Part shown: piece after piece, positions 29,110 to 39,323 of the stretch
Layout of the letters: the number at the start of each line of letters is the position of its first letter
Numbering within the stretch: the stretch's first letter is position 1
Assembly (NCBI GenBank): GCA_030747695.1
Contig: JASLKG010000001.1
Location: forward strand, 177,105 to 241,104
Direction of reading: 5' to 3'
DNA length: 64,000 nucleotides
Origin: Candidatus Poseidoniaceae archaeon
GTDB lineage: Archaea > Thermoplasmatota > Poseidoniia > Poseidoniales > Poseidoniaceae
Made by a program: the position numbers and the translations under genes
Notes under the pieces: model-generated
Seen by the model: only the letters and a program-made list of their open reading frames with translations
What the model was told of the DNA's origin: nothing
Databases searched by the model: none

Positions 29110-30486
29110 TCATTCTTCTTCATCAGAAGCAAGTACTGAATCATACCATCCTTCTAGATAACTAATTCTATTTTCTTCTAATCCTAATGTTTTGGCTTGC
29201 AGATTGAGGAATTTTCGTTCTTCTTTAGTAACAATCATATCTTCCATGGCCAATTTATATGCTTCTAAGTAATTGTTTTCTGCCTCTGTAAAAGATTCTG
29301 GCATAAGACGATTAGAAAATCCATTAATGGCTGTATATATTGGCTTTCTTAATACAATTAATGGTAAACCAACAACAACTCCTCCTAACCAACCATTACC
29401 TCCTAGCAATGATTCAACTAATTCTGATGCCATAAGCAATATTACAGCACCTAATGTCGCGAAAATTGCTGTACTGAACGTCTTTCGTAATTTTTCATCT
29501 ATCCCAAGAACATCATTCTTTAATATTGCATAAGTGAACATAGTTCCTTCAAACAGGCCAGCAAATAGTGCACTAAACAGGAAACCATACAACCCATAGA
29601 AGTAGTATTTCAAAGCATTAGATATTTCAACATTCAGCAAATCAGCGGTATTGAATTTTCCATATGCTACCGATATGTAAACCATGAAAAATAACATAGA
29701 ACCTTGGAAAAATGTCTTCCCGCTAAAGCCAATGAAAATCGCTCTTGCTTCCTCGGCTCGATCTATTGACTCAGTATCTTCTTCATCTTTGAGAAGATTC
29801 TTTCTTGCATTTCTCATAAATGCCAATGCAATGAAAGCAGTCAATACGGGCATGAAGAGTAATAATCTTCCGAGATCGGATTGTTCTACAGTAATAAATT
29901 CATAAGGAGTGTATTGTTCAAGACAATTTCCAGTAACATCATCGTCGCCATAAGACGTTATGACTATAGCATCTTGCTCACCACTTCCTTCCGTGCATAC
30001 AACGTGAAGACTTCCTTCGAAGGTTCCATAAATACCTCCAGAAGATGTGACGATAATTGTCATTAATGATATCGAAATAACAGGAAGTGCCCAAAATAAG
30101 TTTTTCTTTATGACATCCTTTGTCATAAAATTTAGGAATTTCACGGGATAAAATGAACTTAAGGAAAGGTACATGAAAATCGATAATAGGCACAATGTGT
30201 AATATACGACTCTCCAATTTTGTACAACTGGTAAAACATCAGCTCCGAATGGATATACTGCGTACCAAGTAACAATTGTCTTCGTACCTTCAACATAAAG
30301 CATTAGAGACATAAATCGATTTTCTGCGGAATTTGGACGCGCTCGATAAATCATTGTTGCAAGTGTAAATAGAAAAATTAGAGTTACTATAGAAAGAAAT
30401 GCATGGATTATACCCATCCCTACCCAGGCGAATTCAAAGTCAATATTTGAGATGCTTTCGATGTAATAATCTAGGAGGTCACTCAC
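29110..30486 (-). CDS. Polytopic membrane protein of unknown function
   Basis: 458 residues with about seven or eight hydrophobic helices (for example WVGMGIIHAFLSIVTLIFLF and YGLYGFLFSALFAGLFEGTM). One extracytoplasmic loop carries several Cys (VVCTEGSGE, NCLEQY), and a charged loop LLKDEEDTESIDRAEEARAI lies inside. The C-terminal ~60 residues are soluble and helical (LAMEDMIVTKEERKFLNLQ), loosely like TerB or EF-hand-type helical modules. I do not recognise the family. It is convergent with tRNA-Trp. Confidence 0.75.
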   Translation of the reverse strand: MSDLLDYYIESISNIDFEFAWVGMGIIHAFLSIVTLIFLFTLATMIYRARPNSAENRFMSLMLYVEGTKTIVTWYAVYPFGADVLPVVQNWRVVYYTLCLLSIFMYLSLSSFYPVKFLNFMTKDVIKKNLFWALPVISISLMTIIVTSSGGIYGTFEGSLHVVCTEGSGEQDAIVITSYGDDDVTGNCLEQYTPYEFITVEQSDLGRLLLFMPVLTAFIALAFMRNARKNLLKDEEDTESIDRAEEARAIFIGFSGKTFFQGSMLFFMVYISVAYGKFNTADLLNVEISNALKYYFYGLYGFLFSALFAGLFEGTMFTYAILKNDVLGIDEKLRKTFSTAIFATLGAVILLMASELVESLLGGNGWLGGVVVGLPLIVLRKPIYTAINGFSNRLMPESFTEAENNYLEAYKLAMEDMIVTKEERKFLNLQAKTLGLEENRISYLEGWYDSVLASDEEE

Positions 30487-30609
30487 TTCTATCGTTCACC
30501 TGTGATACAATAGAGGGCAAAAAGTTAACGCTTATTCCTATGAGCAATGTTGAACTTTTGACCATTAAGTTGATGACAGATGCGCGCCACAACATAATTG
30601 GCGACATTT

Positions 30610-32733
30610 ATGCGTAACGTATTCACATTGCTCTGTTTGGTTTTGTTCGTTGCGCCATTAACTGGTTCTATTACACAACCCGCCCCAAATGATTCGATTT
30701 GGACAGATACGATTCCATCTATGTCTACAAAAGTAGTACAGGAGATTGATTGGTGGGAAAGAACAACAATGGATCAAAATAGGAATGGTATATTTGATTC
30801 TCTTGAAACAATGGAACAACCAGTTGGTATTGGGCTATCATATTCAGAAGAAATAACACAAGAAGATATCTCTTTACTTGAAGAAATGGGTTATGAAGTA
30901 AAGGATGTAATAGAATCAGTCGATGCTATACTATTGGGAATAATTAACTCATCAAATATATGGGAGTTATCAGAGATAGATGGCGTAGTAATGGTTGAAA
31001 GATATGGTCAGGTAGTTCTTTGGGGAGACATTCAAACTCCAAACATTAAGTCCGAACCATCTGTTGAATATCCTCATGCTGCCTGGAATCATTCACCAAT
31101 GCTTGGAATGGGAGTTAATATTGCAATGGTAGATACAGGAGTTGACAATGAGCACCCAGGATTAAATCAAAAATTCATAGCAGGTTACGATGCCGTTTGT
31201 TACATGCACACCGATCCTGATTGTGTCCTTTCTGGAGGTAGTAGAGAAACTGATGGCTCATTTGATCCTGATGATGGAAATCAACACGGTACTGCTTGTA
31301 TGGGAATGGCTAGCGCAACTGGTTTAGATTCAACTGGTGCTCAAACTGGATACGAGGGTAGTGCACCTAATGCAAGCTTAATCGATGTTAGAATTGGTAC
31401 AGATGCAGGCGCAGGTCCTTTCGAAAATTATCTTCTTCCTCAGGAATTTTATGAGTCAGCAATGAATGGTATCCAATGGATTATTGATAACAAAGATACT
31501 GCCTGGCCAGGAGTTGATGAATCATTGTATGGAATAGATATAATTTCACTTTCATGGGGCATTACTAGCCATGAAGGAGGAGGCTCTGATGGTGAAGATA
31601 TGCACTCCCGAATATTGAATGAGGCAACACTTGCAGGAGTCACTGTTAGTGTAGCAGCAGGCAATGATGGCCCTGATAATGATGGGTTTTCGGGAATGGG
31701 ATCTTCTTCACTTTCGATAACAGTTGGAGCAACTGATGACATGAACACAGTCGATAGGTCAGATGACGGTATCGCCTCTTATTCTAGCCGGGGGCCGCGT
31801 AGAGATAATGGAGATTCTAACCCAATAAATGAAATGAAACCAGACGTTACTGCACCTGGAACTAATATTGTACAGGCAGAAGCATGCGTCACTTCAGGAG
31901 GCTGTAACAATTTCATAGGAGGAGATGCTTCAACAAATGGGTATACAGGTAGAGGTTCAGGAACCTCATATGCAACACCTGCAGTTAGTGGAGTAATTGC
32001 ATTAATGATGGAAGTGAATCCTGAAATGGATCCACTAGTAATTAGGGAAGTATTGCGTTCAACAGCCACGAGAATGGGTGCAGCAAGTCAGCCAGAACAT
32101 GATCCGCATTGGAACAAAGATTTCGGCTGGGGGCTGGTTGATGCACATGATGCTGTTTGGACAGCATCATATCTCAATATGACTGGAATTACTACTACAG
32201 ATATGAACCTTGATTTACAAGTCCATATTGAAAATATTACATCCGAAGGAAACACCAACACGTATACAGGTTTGGCTTGGAGCAGAGGAAATGCAATGGA
32301 GAGGATTGAATATTCTGTAGATGATGGAGATACATGGAATGAAGTCGTATATGAATTGGTAGAAGGAGAATTATCAACTTACGAGACCTTTGATTTCCAA
32401 TTTACCGTTGATATATCTCAACTTCCTGACGATTATAACATGATTATTGTTAGAGGCGTTGACGCTGATGGCGCATCATCAATGATTGATTGGGATTCAG
32501 TAATAGGAGGTGGGCTTTCAACAACCTTCTCCTCCAGCAGTTCGATTGGTAGAATTATGTTCATTAGTATATTTGGACTTGGAGTAGCAGCATTCGGCAC
32601 ATTTGTATTCATTAAACAGAGAGTTGATGAGCCACTCGTATGGGGAGTCATTAATGAGAAATTAGATGCAAAAACACCTCATCCAATTGATGCAGAAATC
32701 ATTGAAGCAGAGATAATTGAGGATGCTACTTGA
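30610..32733 (+). CDS. Secreted, membrane-anchored subtilisin-family (S8) protease
   Basis: About 707 residues from the ATG at 30610: signal peptide (MRNVFTLLCLVLFVAPLTGS), an inhibitor-like prodomain, then the catalytic domain. The triad is Asp in IAMVDTGVDNEHPG (~175), His in GNQHGTACMGMA (~225) and Ser in GSGTSYATPAVSG (~455). The oxyanion Asn block is SVAAGNDGPDND. A beta-rich domain and one membrane helix (IGRIMFISIFGLGVAAFGTF) precede a short acidic cytosolic tail. An in-frame TTG at 30598 is less likely to be the start. Together with 19861-23310 it implies an external proteolysis lifestyle. Confidence 0.92.
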   Translation: MRNVFTLLCLVLFVAPLTGSITQPAPNDSIWTDTIPSMSTKVVQEIDWWERTTMDQNRNGIFDSLETMEQPVGIGLSYSEEITQEDISLLEEMGYEVKDVIESVDAILLGIINSSNIWELSEIDGVVMVERYGQVVLWGDIQTPNIKSEPSVEYPHAAWNHSPMLGMGVNIAMVDTGVDNEHPGLNQKFIAGYDAVCYMHTDPDCVLSGGSRETDGSFDPDDGNQHGTACMGMASATGLDSTGAQTGYEGSAPNASLIDVRIGTDAGAGPFENYLLPQEFYESAMNGIQWIIDNKDTAWPGVDESLYGIDIISLSWGITSHEGGGSDGEDMHSRILNEATLAGVTVSVAAGNDGPDNDGFSGMGSSSLSITVGATDDMNTVDRSDDGIASYSSRGPRRDNGDSNPINEMKPDVTAPGTNIVQAEACVTSGGCNNFIGGDASTNGYTGRGSGTSYATPAVSGVIALMMEVNPEMDPLVIREVLRSTATRMGAASQPEHDPHWNKDFGWGLVDAHDAVWTASYLNMTGITTTDMNLDLQVHIENITSEGNTNTYTGLAWSRGNAMERIEYSVDDGDTWNEVVYELVEGELSTYETFDFQFTVDISQLPDDYNMIIVRGVDADGASSMIDWDSVIGGGLSTTFSSSSSIGRIMFISIFGLGVAAFGTFVFIKQRVDEPLVWGVINEKLDAKTPHPIDAEIIEAEIIEDAT

Positions 32734-32760
32734 AAAGTAGGTAACTCTTCAGCCTGAAAT

Positions 32761-33909
32761 ATGCGTCACTTTTCAAAGAGGGCATTGGACATCCAACCAA
32801 CTGGTGTTCGAAAGATGTTTGATATGGCTGGAGACGATGTGATATCATTTGGATTAGGCGAACCCGATTTCCAACCTCCTAAAGTAGCAATAGACGCTTT
32901 TTATGAGGCAATGAAAGCAGGACATAACAAATACACAACAACAGCCGGGCTACCAGTTCTACGCAAACGTATAGCAGAATCATGGTCAGAATTATGTCCT
33001 AATTTAGATGAGTCAAATGTTTGCATGACTATGAGTGGAACAAATGCTCTTCTAAACATATTTGCTACCTTAGTTGATCCAGGAAAAAATGTGTTATTAC
33101 CTGAACCATATTTTCCTCTTTATGGTCCTGATGTAGGCTTGTGGGGCGGTGAAGCTAGGTTTTACAAGTGTCTTTTTGAAAATGAATTTGTTCCAACAAT
33201 AGAGCATCTTGAGAGTTTGGTAGATGAGGATACAGTTGCGATATTGTATAATTTCCCTTCAAATCCTACTGGTGCGACCATTACAAAAAAGCAAAGAAAC
33301 GAATTACTAGAGTTTGCCCAAAAACACGACCTTTGGTTAATTACAGACGAAGTTTATGATCGGATTGTATTTGACGGCGAACATATTTCATTCGTAGGAT
33401 GTGATGATGAACGGGTAATCTTGATCAATTCATTTTCAAAGACATTTGCGATGACAGGATGGAGAATTGGTTACATAATGTCAGCTAACAAAGAGGCTAT
33501 CAGTCAAATGATAAAAATACAATATTACATCACTGCTTGCTCTAATGATGCTATGCAGTATGCAGTATTGGAAGCATTTGAAAATGCCAGTGATTATCCT
33601 GACCAGATGTGTTTAGAATTCAAAGCTAGAAGAGATTTAATTTGCGAGAGGCTTAATTCAATGCCTGGTGTTCAATGTCATATCCCAGAGGGTGCATTCT
33701 ATGTATTTCCTAAGGTCGATGTGCCCGGGTTAAATTCAGAAGAAGTTGCAATAGAGTTGCTCAAAGGAGGCGTTCTATGTTCGCCAGGTAGTGCATTTGG
33801 ACCTTCTGGAGAAGGTCATTTACGTTTTGCATATACCATTTCAAGAGAAGATATAGCTCGTGGAATGGATAAAACCGAGGCTGTTCTTAGACGGCTGAGG
33901 GGAGAGTAA
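32761..33909 (+). CDS. PLP-dependent class I/II aminotransferase (aspartate aminotransferase-like)
   Basis: 382 residues of fold-type I. Visible are the N-terminal ISFGLGEPDFQPP, substrate loop YNFPSNPTGATI, ITDEVYDRIVFDG, and the PLP lysine in NSFSKTFAMTGWRIGY. The Arg that binds the alpha-carboxylate is in GHLRFAYTIS. It is close to archaeal aspartate/aromatic aminotransferases; exact amino-acid preference is not readable. The ATG follows a small hairpin-capable sequence and lies 27 nt after the subtilase stop. The next gene starts 1 nt after its stop. Confidence 0.92.
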   Translation: MRHFSKRALDIQPTGVRKMFDMAGDDVISFGLGEPDFQPPKVAIDAFYEAMKAGHNKYTTTAGLPVLRKRIAESWSELCPNLDESNVCMTMSGTNALLNIFATLVDPGKNVLLPEPYFPLYGPDVGLWGGEARFYKCLFENEFVPTIEHLESLVDEDTVAILYNFPSNPTGATITKKQRNELLEFAQKHDLWLITDEVYDRIVFDGEHISFVGCDDERVILINSFSKTFAMTGWRIGYIMSANKEAISQMIKIQYYITACSNDAMQYAVLEAFENASDYPDQMCLEFKARRDLICERLNSMPGVQCHIPEGAFYVFPKVDVPGLNSEEVAIELLKGGVLCSPGSAFGPSGEGHLRFAYTISREDIARGMDKTEAVLRRLRGE

Positions 33910-33910
33910 A

Positions 33911-34504
33911 ATGTGGGACGTATTTGCAAGATTTGCTTTGGGAGCAATAATTGGTCATTTTATGATTAGGATACCAACTCTCTTTTTCCCCAGAATGTAT
34001 ACCTGGAATGATCAATTCCCACCTCATCCAGATCCAATACCACTTAATCCATATCTCACGCAAAGGGTTTTGCATATGCGCAAGTTTTACTGGATGTCGA
34101 TTGTATTTGCAATAGTTCCTCTTTTCTTTGGTTACAATTCCGTAAAATATGGTGCTTCAGACCTAGGTTTTGGATTGTGGATTGCAGCAGGCTGGACCGT
34201 ATTGTCAAGAATTACAGCATTAGTTAGTGGAGAAGATGCACCTTGGACAATGAATATGGCAATGGAAATACAGAATGTAATCAATAAATGCGATTCAAGT
34301 GAATCTTGTTGTAATCATCCTAGGCCTATGTGGGAAGTAACATCTGTACGTTGTTTAACATGTTTTGCAGTTTTGTTAAACACCCCACGCCCTGATTTAG
34401 GCCGTCCACGTAAAGATGGAAGAATAAAGGGCCTCATAAGGCTTTTAATTACGGATGGTAAGCCTTTAGTTGCCGGAAATATAGAATTAAAAGAGGAAGA
34501 GTAA
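33911..34504 (+). CDS. Small membrane protein with Cys/His-rich C-terminal segment
   Basis: 197 residues with about three hydrophobic segments (FARFALGAIIGHFMIRIPTLFF, MSIVFAIVPLFFGY, LGFGLWIAAGWTVLSRI). A soluble C-terminus follows with CCNHPRPMWEVTSVRCLTC, whose Cys/His spacing could bind zinc. It starts 1 nt after the aminotransferase stop, so the two are almost certainly cotranscribed. Its stop abuts that of the convergent gene with no spacer. Family is not recognised. Confidence 0.7.
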   Translation: MWDVFARFALGAIIGHFMIRIPTLFFPRMYTWNDQFPPHPDPIPLNPYLTQRVLHMRKFYWMSIVFAIVPLFFGYNSVKYGASDLGFGLWIAAGWTVLSRITALVSGEDAPWTMNMAMEIQNVINKCDSSESCCNHPRPMWEVTSVRCLTCFAVLLNTPRPDLGRPRKDGRIKGLIRLLITDGKPLVAGNIELKEEE

Positions 34505-35836
34505 TCAATCAAACATACTACCTAATCCTTCGAATTCAGAATCTTCTTCACTTGAACTTAAATCTAGATCAGAGGCCGTACTTTGAACATCGCTAGCCTG
34601 ATCGATGAATGAAAATGCTTCACCTGCATTTGATGCAATATCTGTAGTTGATTTGGCAATCTGTGGAGTTGCATTCGCTGCTGCTACAGCTGTTTGACCT
34701 GCAGATTGTGCTTTAGAAGCGATACCGGCAGCTGCAGTTGCTGCTAATCCAATGCCGGCCCCTACTGCAGCTCCTGCAACAGATCCTACCATTTTGCCAG
34801 ATGCAACAATTATACCTCCATCTCCTTCTTCTTCTGGAGTTTTTATTTCTAATTCATTTCCGATACGCATCCAAACAGGAGGTGTACCTGCTCCGCCTCC
34901 CAAAACAGCGAGCGTTGTAAATGCAGCCAATGGCATTACAGCTAGAGCTGTAAGTAGATCGAGGAAAGAGGTATCAGGAACACTTCCTATATTGAGCATT
35001 TCTTCCATGAAATGTTGTTCAATATGTAAGTTACTTGTTACATCTGCTCCCATCCATGAAAGAACAATTACACTAGCTAATCGCCCCATTAGCCATAATA
35101 CTAGAACAGGAGCAAGCCAAGATAAACGAGTCATCGAGATTAGCCATCTACGTGTAAAAGCAGCAACTGTGATATGTTTGCGACTAAATTTAGGAAAAAC
35201 TCTCATAACAAATATTAGAACGATTAAGTAGCACGCAAGTGCAACTTCTAGTTTACGATTCTCTTTGATCAATGTTTCAGGAGTAAAAATAACAAGAGAT
35301 AATGGCACGATTACAAGTAATAATTGGAATGGTATTGCTAGAAGTACCAATCCTCCATGGGTAGACAGTAAATTGTGCCCTTTAGATCTGCGATCACTAA
35401 CCATAACAGTCAGTCTTGCATGTGGTGAACGTGCATGATTCATTCTTGCGTTTCTTAATTGTGCTGCATCTCTTTTTACCCGTGTTAGGCCAAATGCAGC
35501 CTTCCAACCTCCCTTTTCAACTACAGAAATTGGTGTAAATCCACCACAAATTAACGCTAGAAGTAGTGCTAACATTCCATATGCTAATGAAGCAGCAACA
35601 ATCCATGGAATCATTTCGGTTTGGAATCTCATTGTGAAATTTTCATTTTGTAATTGAAAATCAAAAAGATATGTAATAGAAAACGCAGCCATAGGCGTCA
35701 TGAATATCTGGCAGAAAACCACTACAGTTAGCCATATCCGTGCGGTTAACGGCCCCTTGTCTACAGTTTCACCCACAAACGTAGCCCGCTCTGTTGCTTT
35801 CTCAAAGGTTGCCCTTGTAAAGAGCATTTGACGCAT
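34505..35836 (-). CDS. Multi-pass membrane protein with Ala/Gly-rich C-terminal region
   Basis: 443 residues with about six membrane helices (for example IWLTVVVFCQIFMTPMAAF and GGLVLLAIPFQLLLVIVPL). A Gly/Ala-rich stretch resembling glycine-zipper segments comes next (GSVAGAAVGAGIGLAATAAA), then a soluble acidic Ser/Asp-rich tail ending EFEGLGSMFD. Function is not recognised. It is divergent from the surface protein at 35925 across a 90-bp promoter region. Confidence 0.7.
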   Translation of the reverse strand: MRQMLFTRATFEKATERATFVGETVDKGPLTARIWLTVVVFCQIFMTPMAAFSITYLFDFQLQNENFTMRFQTEMIPWIVAASLAYGMLALLLALICGGFTPISVVEKGGWKAAFGLTRVKRDAAQLRNARMNHARSPHARLTVMVSDRRSKGHNLLSTHGGLVLLAIPFQLLLVIVPLSLVIFTPETLIKENRKLEVALACYLIVLIFVMRVFPKFSRKHITVAAFTRRWLISMTRLSWLAPVLVLWLMGRLASVIVLSWMGADVTSNLHIEQHFMEEMLNIGSVPDTSFLDLLTALAVMPLAAFTTLAVLGGGAGTPPVWMRIGNELEIKTPEEEGDGGIIVASGKMVGSVAGAAVGAGIGLAATAAAGIASKAQSAGQTAVAAANATPQIAKSTTDIASNAGEAFSFIDQASDVQSTASDLDLSSSEEDSEFEGLGSMFD

Positions 35837-35867
35837 GTTTGTGGTGTTAGATTTTCAAAGCGACCCC

Positions 35868-35884
35868 TGTCCCCTTCGGGGACA
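35868..35884. promoter_or_regulatory. 7-bp GC-rich hairpin in a divergent promoter region
   Basis: TGTCCCC-TTC-GGGGACA is a perfect inverted repeat between two divergently transcribed genes. With genes on both sides reading away, a terminator role is unlikely. It may be an operator. Confidence 0.4.
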
Positions 35885-35897
35885 TGGAACGGGGAGA

Positions 35898-35906
35898 TTC
35901 ATATGC
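35898..35906 (+). promoter_or_regulatory. TATA-like element before the surface-protein gene
   Basis: TTCATATGC is centred about 23 nt upstream of the ATG at 35925, consistent with a leaderless transcript that starts at or near that codon. Confidence 0.4.
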
Positions 35907-35924
35907 TGAACGTTGTTCGCATGG

Positions 35925-38900
35925 ATGCTGATGCCTATGCGTAGAACCCTACCCCTCTTCTTGGTCACACTTCTTTTGATACAATCATGTATGTCATTAG
36001 CAGTACAAAATGCAGAGGCAACAATGGGACGCGGCGGCAGTTCTGATGATTTTTATGTAAATGAGATTACAATTGACAACGCATCTGCTGTCAATAATTG
36101 GATTCAGCCTGATGGCAGTGTTATGGAATACATAGCAAAAGGAGATACTGTTGACATCAATGTTGTCGTAAAGCGAGGCGGAGGTGCTCTACAGGGTTCT
36201 AATGCAAAAGTAACAATTGAAATGGTTCATCCAATTGGATTCGTGATGAATACGACTTCATGGCAAACAACCGATATGCTAGGTGGCCAATCATATTCTG
36301 GTAGTTATTCATGGCAAGCTACCGTTGCTCATTCATATTTGGATGTTGAAACTAATGAACTATCTGGGGGAATAATTATTCGTGCCACAGTCCTCAATAC
36401 CGCAGATGATCGTAATGACAACGATGTAATGGAAAAACCACTTCCTGTTGCAATATCACAAGATGAAATGGAAGCAGAAGGTGACCCTAGGGATCAAACC
36501 CTCCCTCCTGCTATGTTACCGACTTTCTATGGTGGTGAATATCCCGCAGAAGGCGGAGGTGCAACAGGTCTTGGAATCTGGCAAGAAGATTCTAGTTCTG
36601 GATTAGTAGGTTCTAAGCACTGGAGACACGCTAATGCAGATTCAGATTATCCTTCTGCATCTCATAGTCGTTTGATTTTCTCATATCGCAGTAGCAGTTC
36701 TCAGTGTGGCTATGGCGCTTCATTAGATGGTGAGTTAAGTCAAGTTTACTTCCAGTATATGTGTAAAATGCAGTTGAACTCTGCGGGGCTAGTTTCTGCA
36801 CAAATGCATGTTCAGACTTGGGGGCAACTTGGTGCTGGAGACCATGTTGCCTTAGAATTGTGGAGAGGCAATGGTGCGCCAGCGGGCACATTATCACACA
36901 ATTTTAGTGAAGATTCCCCTTCTTCTGGAGAAAATCAATGGTCTAACATTTCTTGGGACCCTACCGATCTATTAGGTGGCCATTCATGGTCCTATGGCTT
37001 GTTGTTTCATTCTGATTCATCTGGCGCAACAAGTGGAATGCATGTAGATGATTTTGCTTTGTTTGGTATTGAAAAGGTTTCTGAATATACATTGAACATA
37101 TCTTGCGATAATCCTGAGAGTGGTTATACAACTCCTCCTAACAATATCTTGACTATGCATTGTTTTGTAACCAATAATGGATACATGCCAGCACAGGTTA
37201 GGATTCAATCAAATGTCTCTAACGAGACATGGATGCACCCCTCTTTGCCTATGATTAGAATTGATAGTGCAAATCAAAATCAACACGGAGTTAATGTGGT
37301 ATTACCTGTTGTACTGGCTGGTAATACTACAGAAATGTGGATTAATCTTTCAATTCCAGCAGGCGCTGATGTTCAACAACAAGTTTGGGAAACATGGTGG
37401 TCTGATGCTGGAGGTACACAGTTGGGTGAAATGGGACGAATATCTAATGATCTCGCAGTTACCGAGCAATATGGCGTGCACATGTCGTCTACAGCTCCAT
37501 TATTAGCAGCATCTTTAGGTCCGGGTCAGACAGGAGAGGTGCCCTTTAAATTGTTAAATTCAGGAAACCGTGAAGCAGGATACACGGTCACTTCAAATTT
37601 CCAGGAAGATGGATGGACTTCTTTTGTCACAGATACCAACGGCACTATTGTACAGATGCCAATGCCTCTTGGCAAAGGAGAGGAAGTAGAACTTATACTA
37701 AATGTGACAGCTCCAAGTGACTCTTCTCCAGGAGAGATACCTTTCTCCTTACGAGCAGTATGTCCCTCTTGCGGCCAATCACTTTTCGGAAACGATGTTA
37801 TTTCAAAGAAGGTAGAAGTTCCAACAATTCGAGATTTTGAACTCGTTCCTGAAGCAAATACAATCGTGGCACCTGCAAATGGTGGTATGAAGGTTGTAAT
37901 GATTGATGTTCTAAATCTTGGCAATGATGATGAAGCATACTCGCTTGAATTAGTTCAATCTAATTGGAAGTTGCAGGCTTACATTTCTACAGATGAAACA
38001 CCAATATTGGATGCTTGGGATGGAGAAACGTCAATCGCCCTCAATTTGCCAATGCCTGTTGGACTTGCTCCAGGGCTATACACTGCAAGAATAAATGCAG
38101 CTAGTATCGATGATCCCTCAGTATCAGAATTCATAGTAATCAATGTTGAAGTAAGTGATACATCTGCTGTTTGGGTTTCAAATGAAGAAGCCGATCAATC
38201 ATTTATTCCGGGAAGCGCATCGCAATCAATGAGATTTGAAGTCCGCAATGATGGAAATCAAGCAGATCGCTTTGAAATGAGTATGGACTTACCTGATGGC
38301 ATGAATGCTATATTTGAACAACTTGGAGATGGAAATATGACTCCAATGTTAGACCCAGGTACTTCTTACAATGTGACAGTAACATTTGACTTTGATGAAG
38401 GAACAAATGGTCAACTAATATTGAAAGTGATTGCTACTAGTGTGAATGATGGTACAGTTTCTGCTAATGGGTTATGCACTTATCGAGTTGGATCACAAAA
38501 TTGGATCAGAATTATTTCAACAGAGGCTACAATAATCGATGAACCTGGAGAATATGAAGTTACAGTTAGAGTGCGTAACCAATACACAGAGGGCCAATCT
38601 GTTACAATGGAAATCGATCAAATGGGTTCAAACAAATATTTCCGTGCTTCAATAATTTCAGCCGATAGAGATTTCTGGCTTGCTGATGAAAATACGGGAG
38701 TTGCTGAAAGAGAAGTCACACTCATCTTCACCGTAGAATCTACAAGTTTACAAAATTTGGATGAAGACTACGTAGAAACTAGCATTATGGTTTGGGCTAA
38801 GTCTAACACTGTGTCAGATGCGGCTTCACTTGAAATGATGGTTACATTGAAGCGAATGTCTGCTGATGGCGCAGACTCAACCACAGACTCACAGAGTTCA

Positions 38901-39263
38901 ATGGATTGGGTTGGAATTGCTACTTGGATAGTAGGCGGTTTGACCATAATTGCGCTGTTAGCCATATTGTTAGTTGTTCTAAATGGAAGTGAAGAGGAAG
39001 AAGAATCTTGGGCAGAAGATGAGGGGTATGAAGACAATATTTCGTCAACATATGGTTCTGTTGCTGCTGCTCCGACTATTGGCGCCGGAGGAATTGTTGA
39101 ACAAGTGAAAGCGATTCCAGATATCTCTCCTCCGCCACTTTCACCAGCACCCCAACCAGTTGTTCAAACGGGCCCTCAGGTGCCTGCTGAAGGACTTCCA
39201 GAGGGCTGGACAATGGAACAGTGGCAGCATTATGGACAGCAATGGCTGGACAATCAGAGGTGA
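35925..39263 (+). CDS. Large secreted Ig-like-repeat protein with C-terminal membrane anchor
   Basis: About 1,112 residues. The signal sequence RRTLPLFLVTLLLIQSCMSL is followed by beta-rich repeats with CARDB/NEW3-like features (LGPGQTGEVPFKLLNSGNRE, ANGGMKVVMIDVLNLGNDDE, FIPGSASQSMRFEVRNDGNQ). The middle holds a lectin-like segment with paired Cys. One membrane helix (~1020-1045, WIVGGLTIIALLAILLVVLN) leads to a cytosolic tail of ~75 residues. The tail is acidic then Pro-rich and ends LPEGWTMEQWQHYGQQWLDN. I use the ATG at 35925, with ATGs at 35931 and 35937 also possible. The role is probably structural or adhesive at the cell surface. Confidence 0.75.
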   Translation: MLMPMRRTLPLFLVTLLLIQSCMSLAVQNAEATMGRGGSSDDFYVNEITIDNASAVNNWIQPDGSVMEYIAKGDTVDINVVVKRGGGALQGSNAKVTIEMVHPIGFVMNTTSWQTTDMLGGQSYSGSYSWQATVAHSYLDVETNELSGGIIIRATVLNTADDRNDNDVMEKPLPVAISQDEMEAEGDPRDQTLPPAMLPTFYGGEYPAEGGGATGLGIWQEDSSSGLVGSKHWRHANADSDYPSASHSRLIFSYRSSSSQCGYGASLDGELSQVYFQYMCKMQLNSAGLVSAQMHVQTWGQLGAGDHVALELWRGNGAPAGTLSHNFSEDSPSSGENQWSNISWDPTDLLGGHSWSYGLLFHSDSSGATSGMHVDDFALFGIEKVSEYTLNISCDNPESGYTTPPNNILTMHCFVTNNGYMPAQVRIQSNVSNETWMHPSLPMIRIDSANQNQHGVNVVLPVVLAGNTTEMWINLSIPAGADVQQQVWETWWSDAGGTQLGEMGRISNDLAVTEQYGVHMSSTAPLLAASLGPGQTGEVPFKLLNSGNREAGYTVTSNFQEDGWTSFVTDTNGTIVQMPMPLGKGEEVELILNVTAPSDSSPGEIPFSLRAVCPSCGQSLFGNDVISKKVEVPTIRDFELVPEANTIVAPANGGMKVVMIDVLNLGNDDEAYSLELVQSNWKLQAYISTDETPILDAWDGETSIALNLPMPVGLAPGLYTARINAASIDDPSVSEFIVINVEVSDTSAVWVSNEEADQSFIPGSASQSMRFEVRNDGNQADRFEMSMDLPDGMNAIFEQLGDGNMTPMLDPGTSYNVTVTFDFDEGTNGQLILKVIATSVNDGTVSANGLCTYRVGSQNWIRIISTEATIIDEPGEYEVTVRVRNQYTEGQSVTMEIDQMGSNKYFRASIISADRDFWLADENTGVAEREVTLIFTVESTSLQNLDEDYVETSIMVWAKSNTVSDAASLEMMVTLKRMSADGADSTTDSQSSMDWVGIATWIVGGLTIIALLAILLVVLNGSEEEEESWAEDEGYEDNISSTYGSVAAAPTIGAGGIVEQVKAIPDISPPPLSPAPQPVVQTGPQVPAEGLPEGWTMEQWQHYGQQWLDNQR

Positions 39264-39323
39264 TTGTCCTTAACGATGGGTTCAAGTCTAGCCCCTCGTG
39301 CGGAGACTTACTGAGGAATGTAC

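Noticed and set aside
30500..30609. Short upstream reading frame before the second subtilase (ATG near 30574)
   Set aside because: It gives a 14-codon peptide in another frame without a ribosome site; no evidence that it is used.
35868..35884. Hairpin TGTCCCC-TTC-GGGGACA as a terminator
   Set aside because: It lies between two divergently transcribed genes, so no transcript should end there; kept only as a possible operator.
39264..39300. GGTTCAAGTC resembling a tRNA T-loop between the Ig-repeat protein and the thermosome
   Set aside because: No acceptor, D or anticodon stems can be built; a coding gene ends at 39263, leaving no room.
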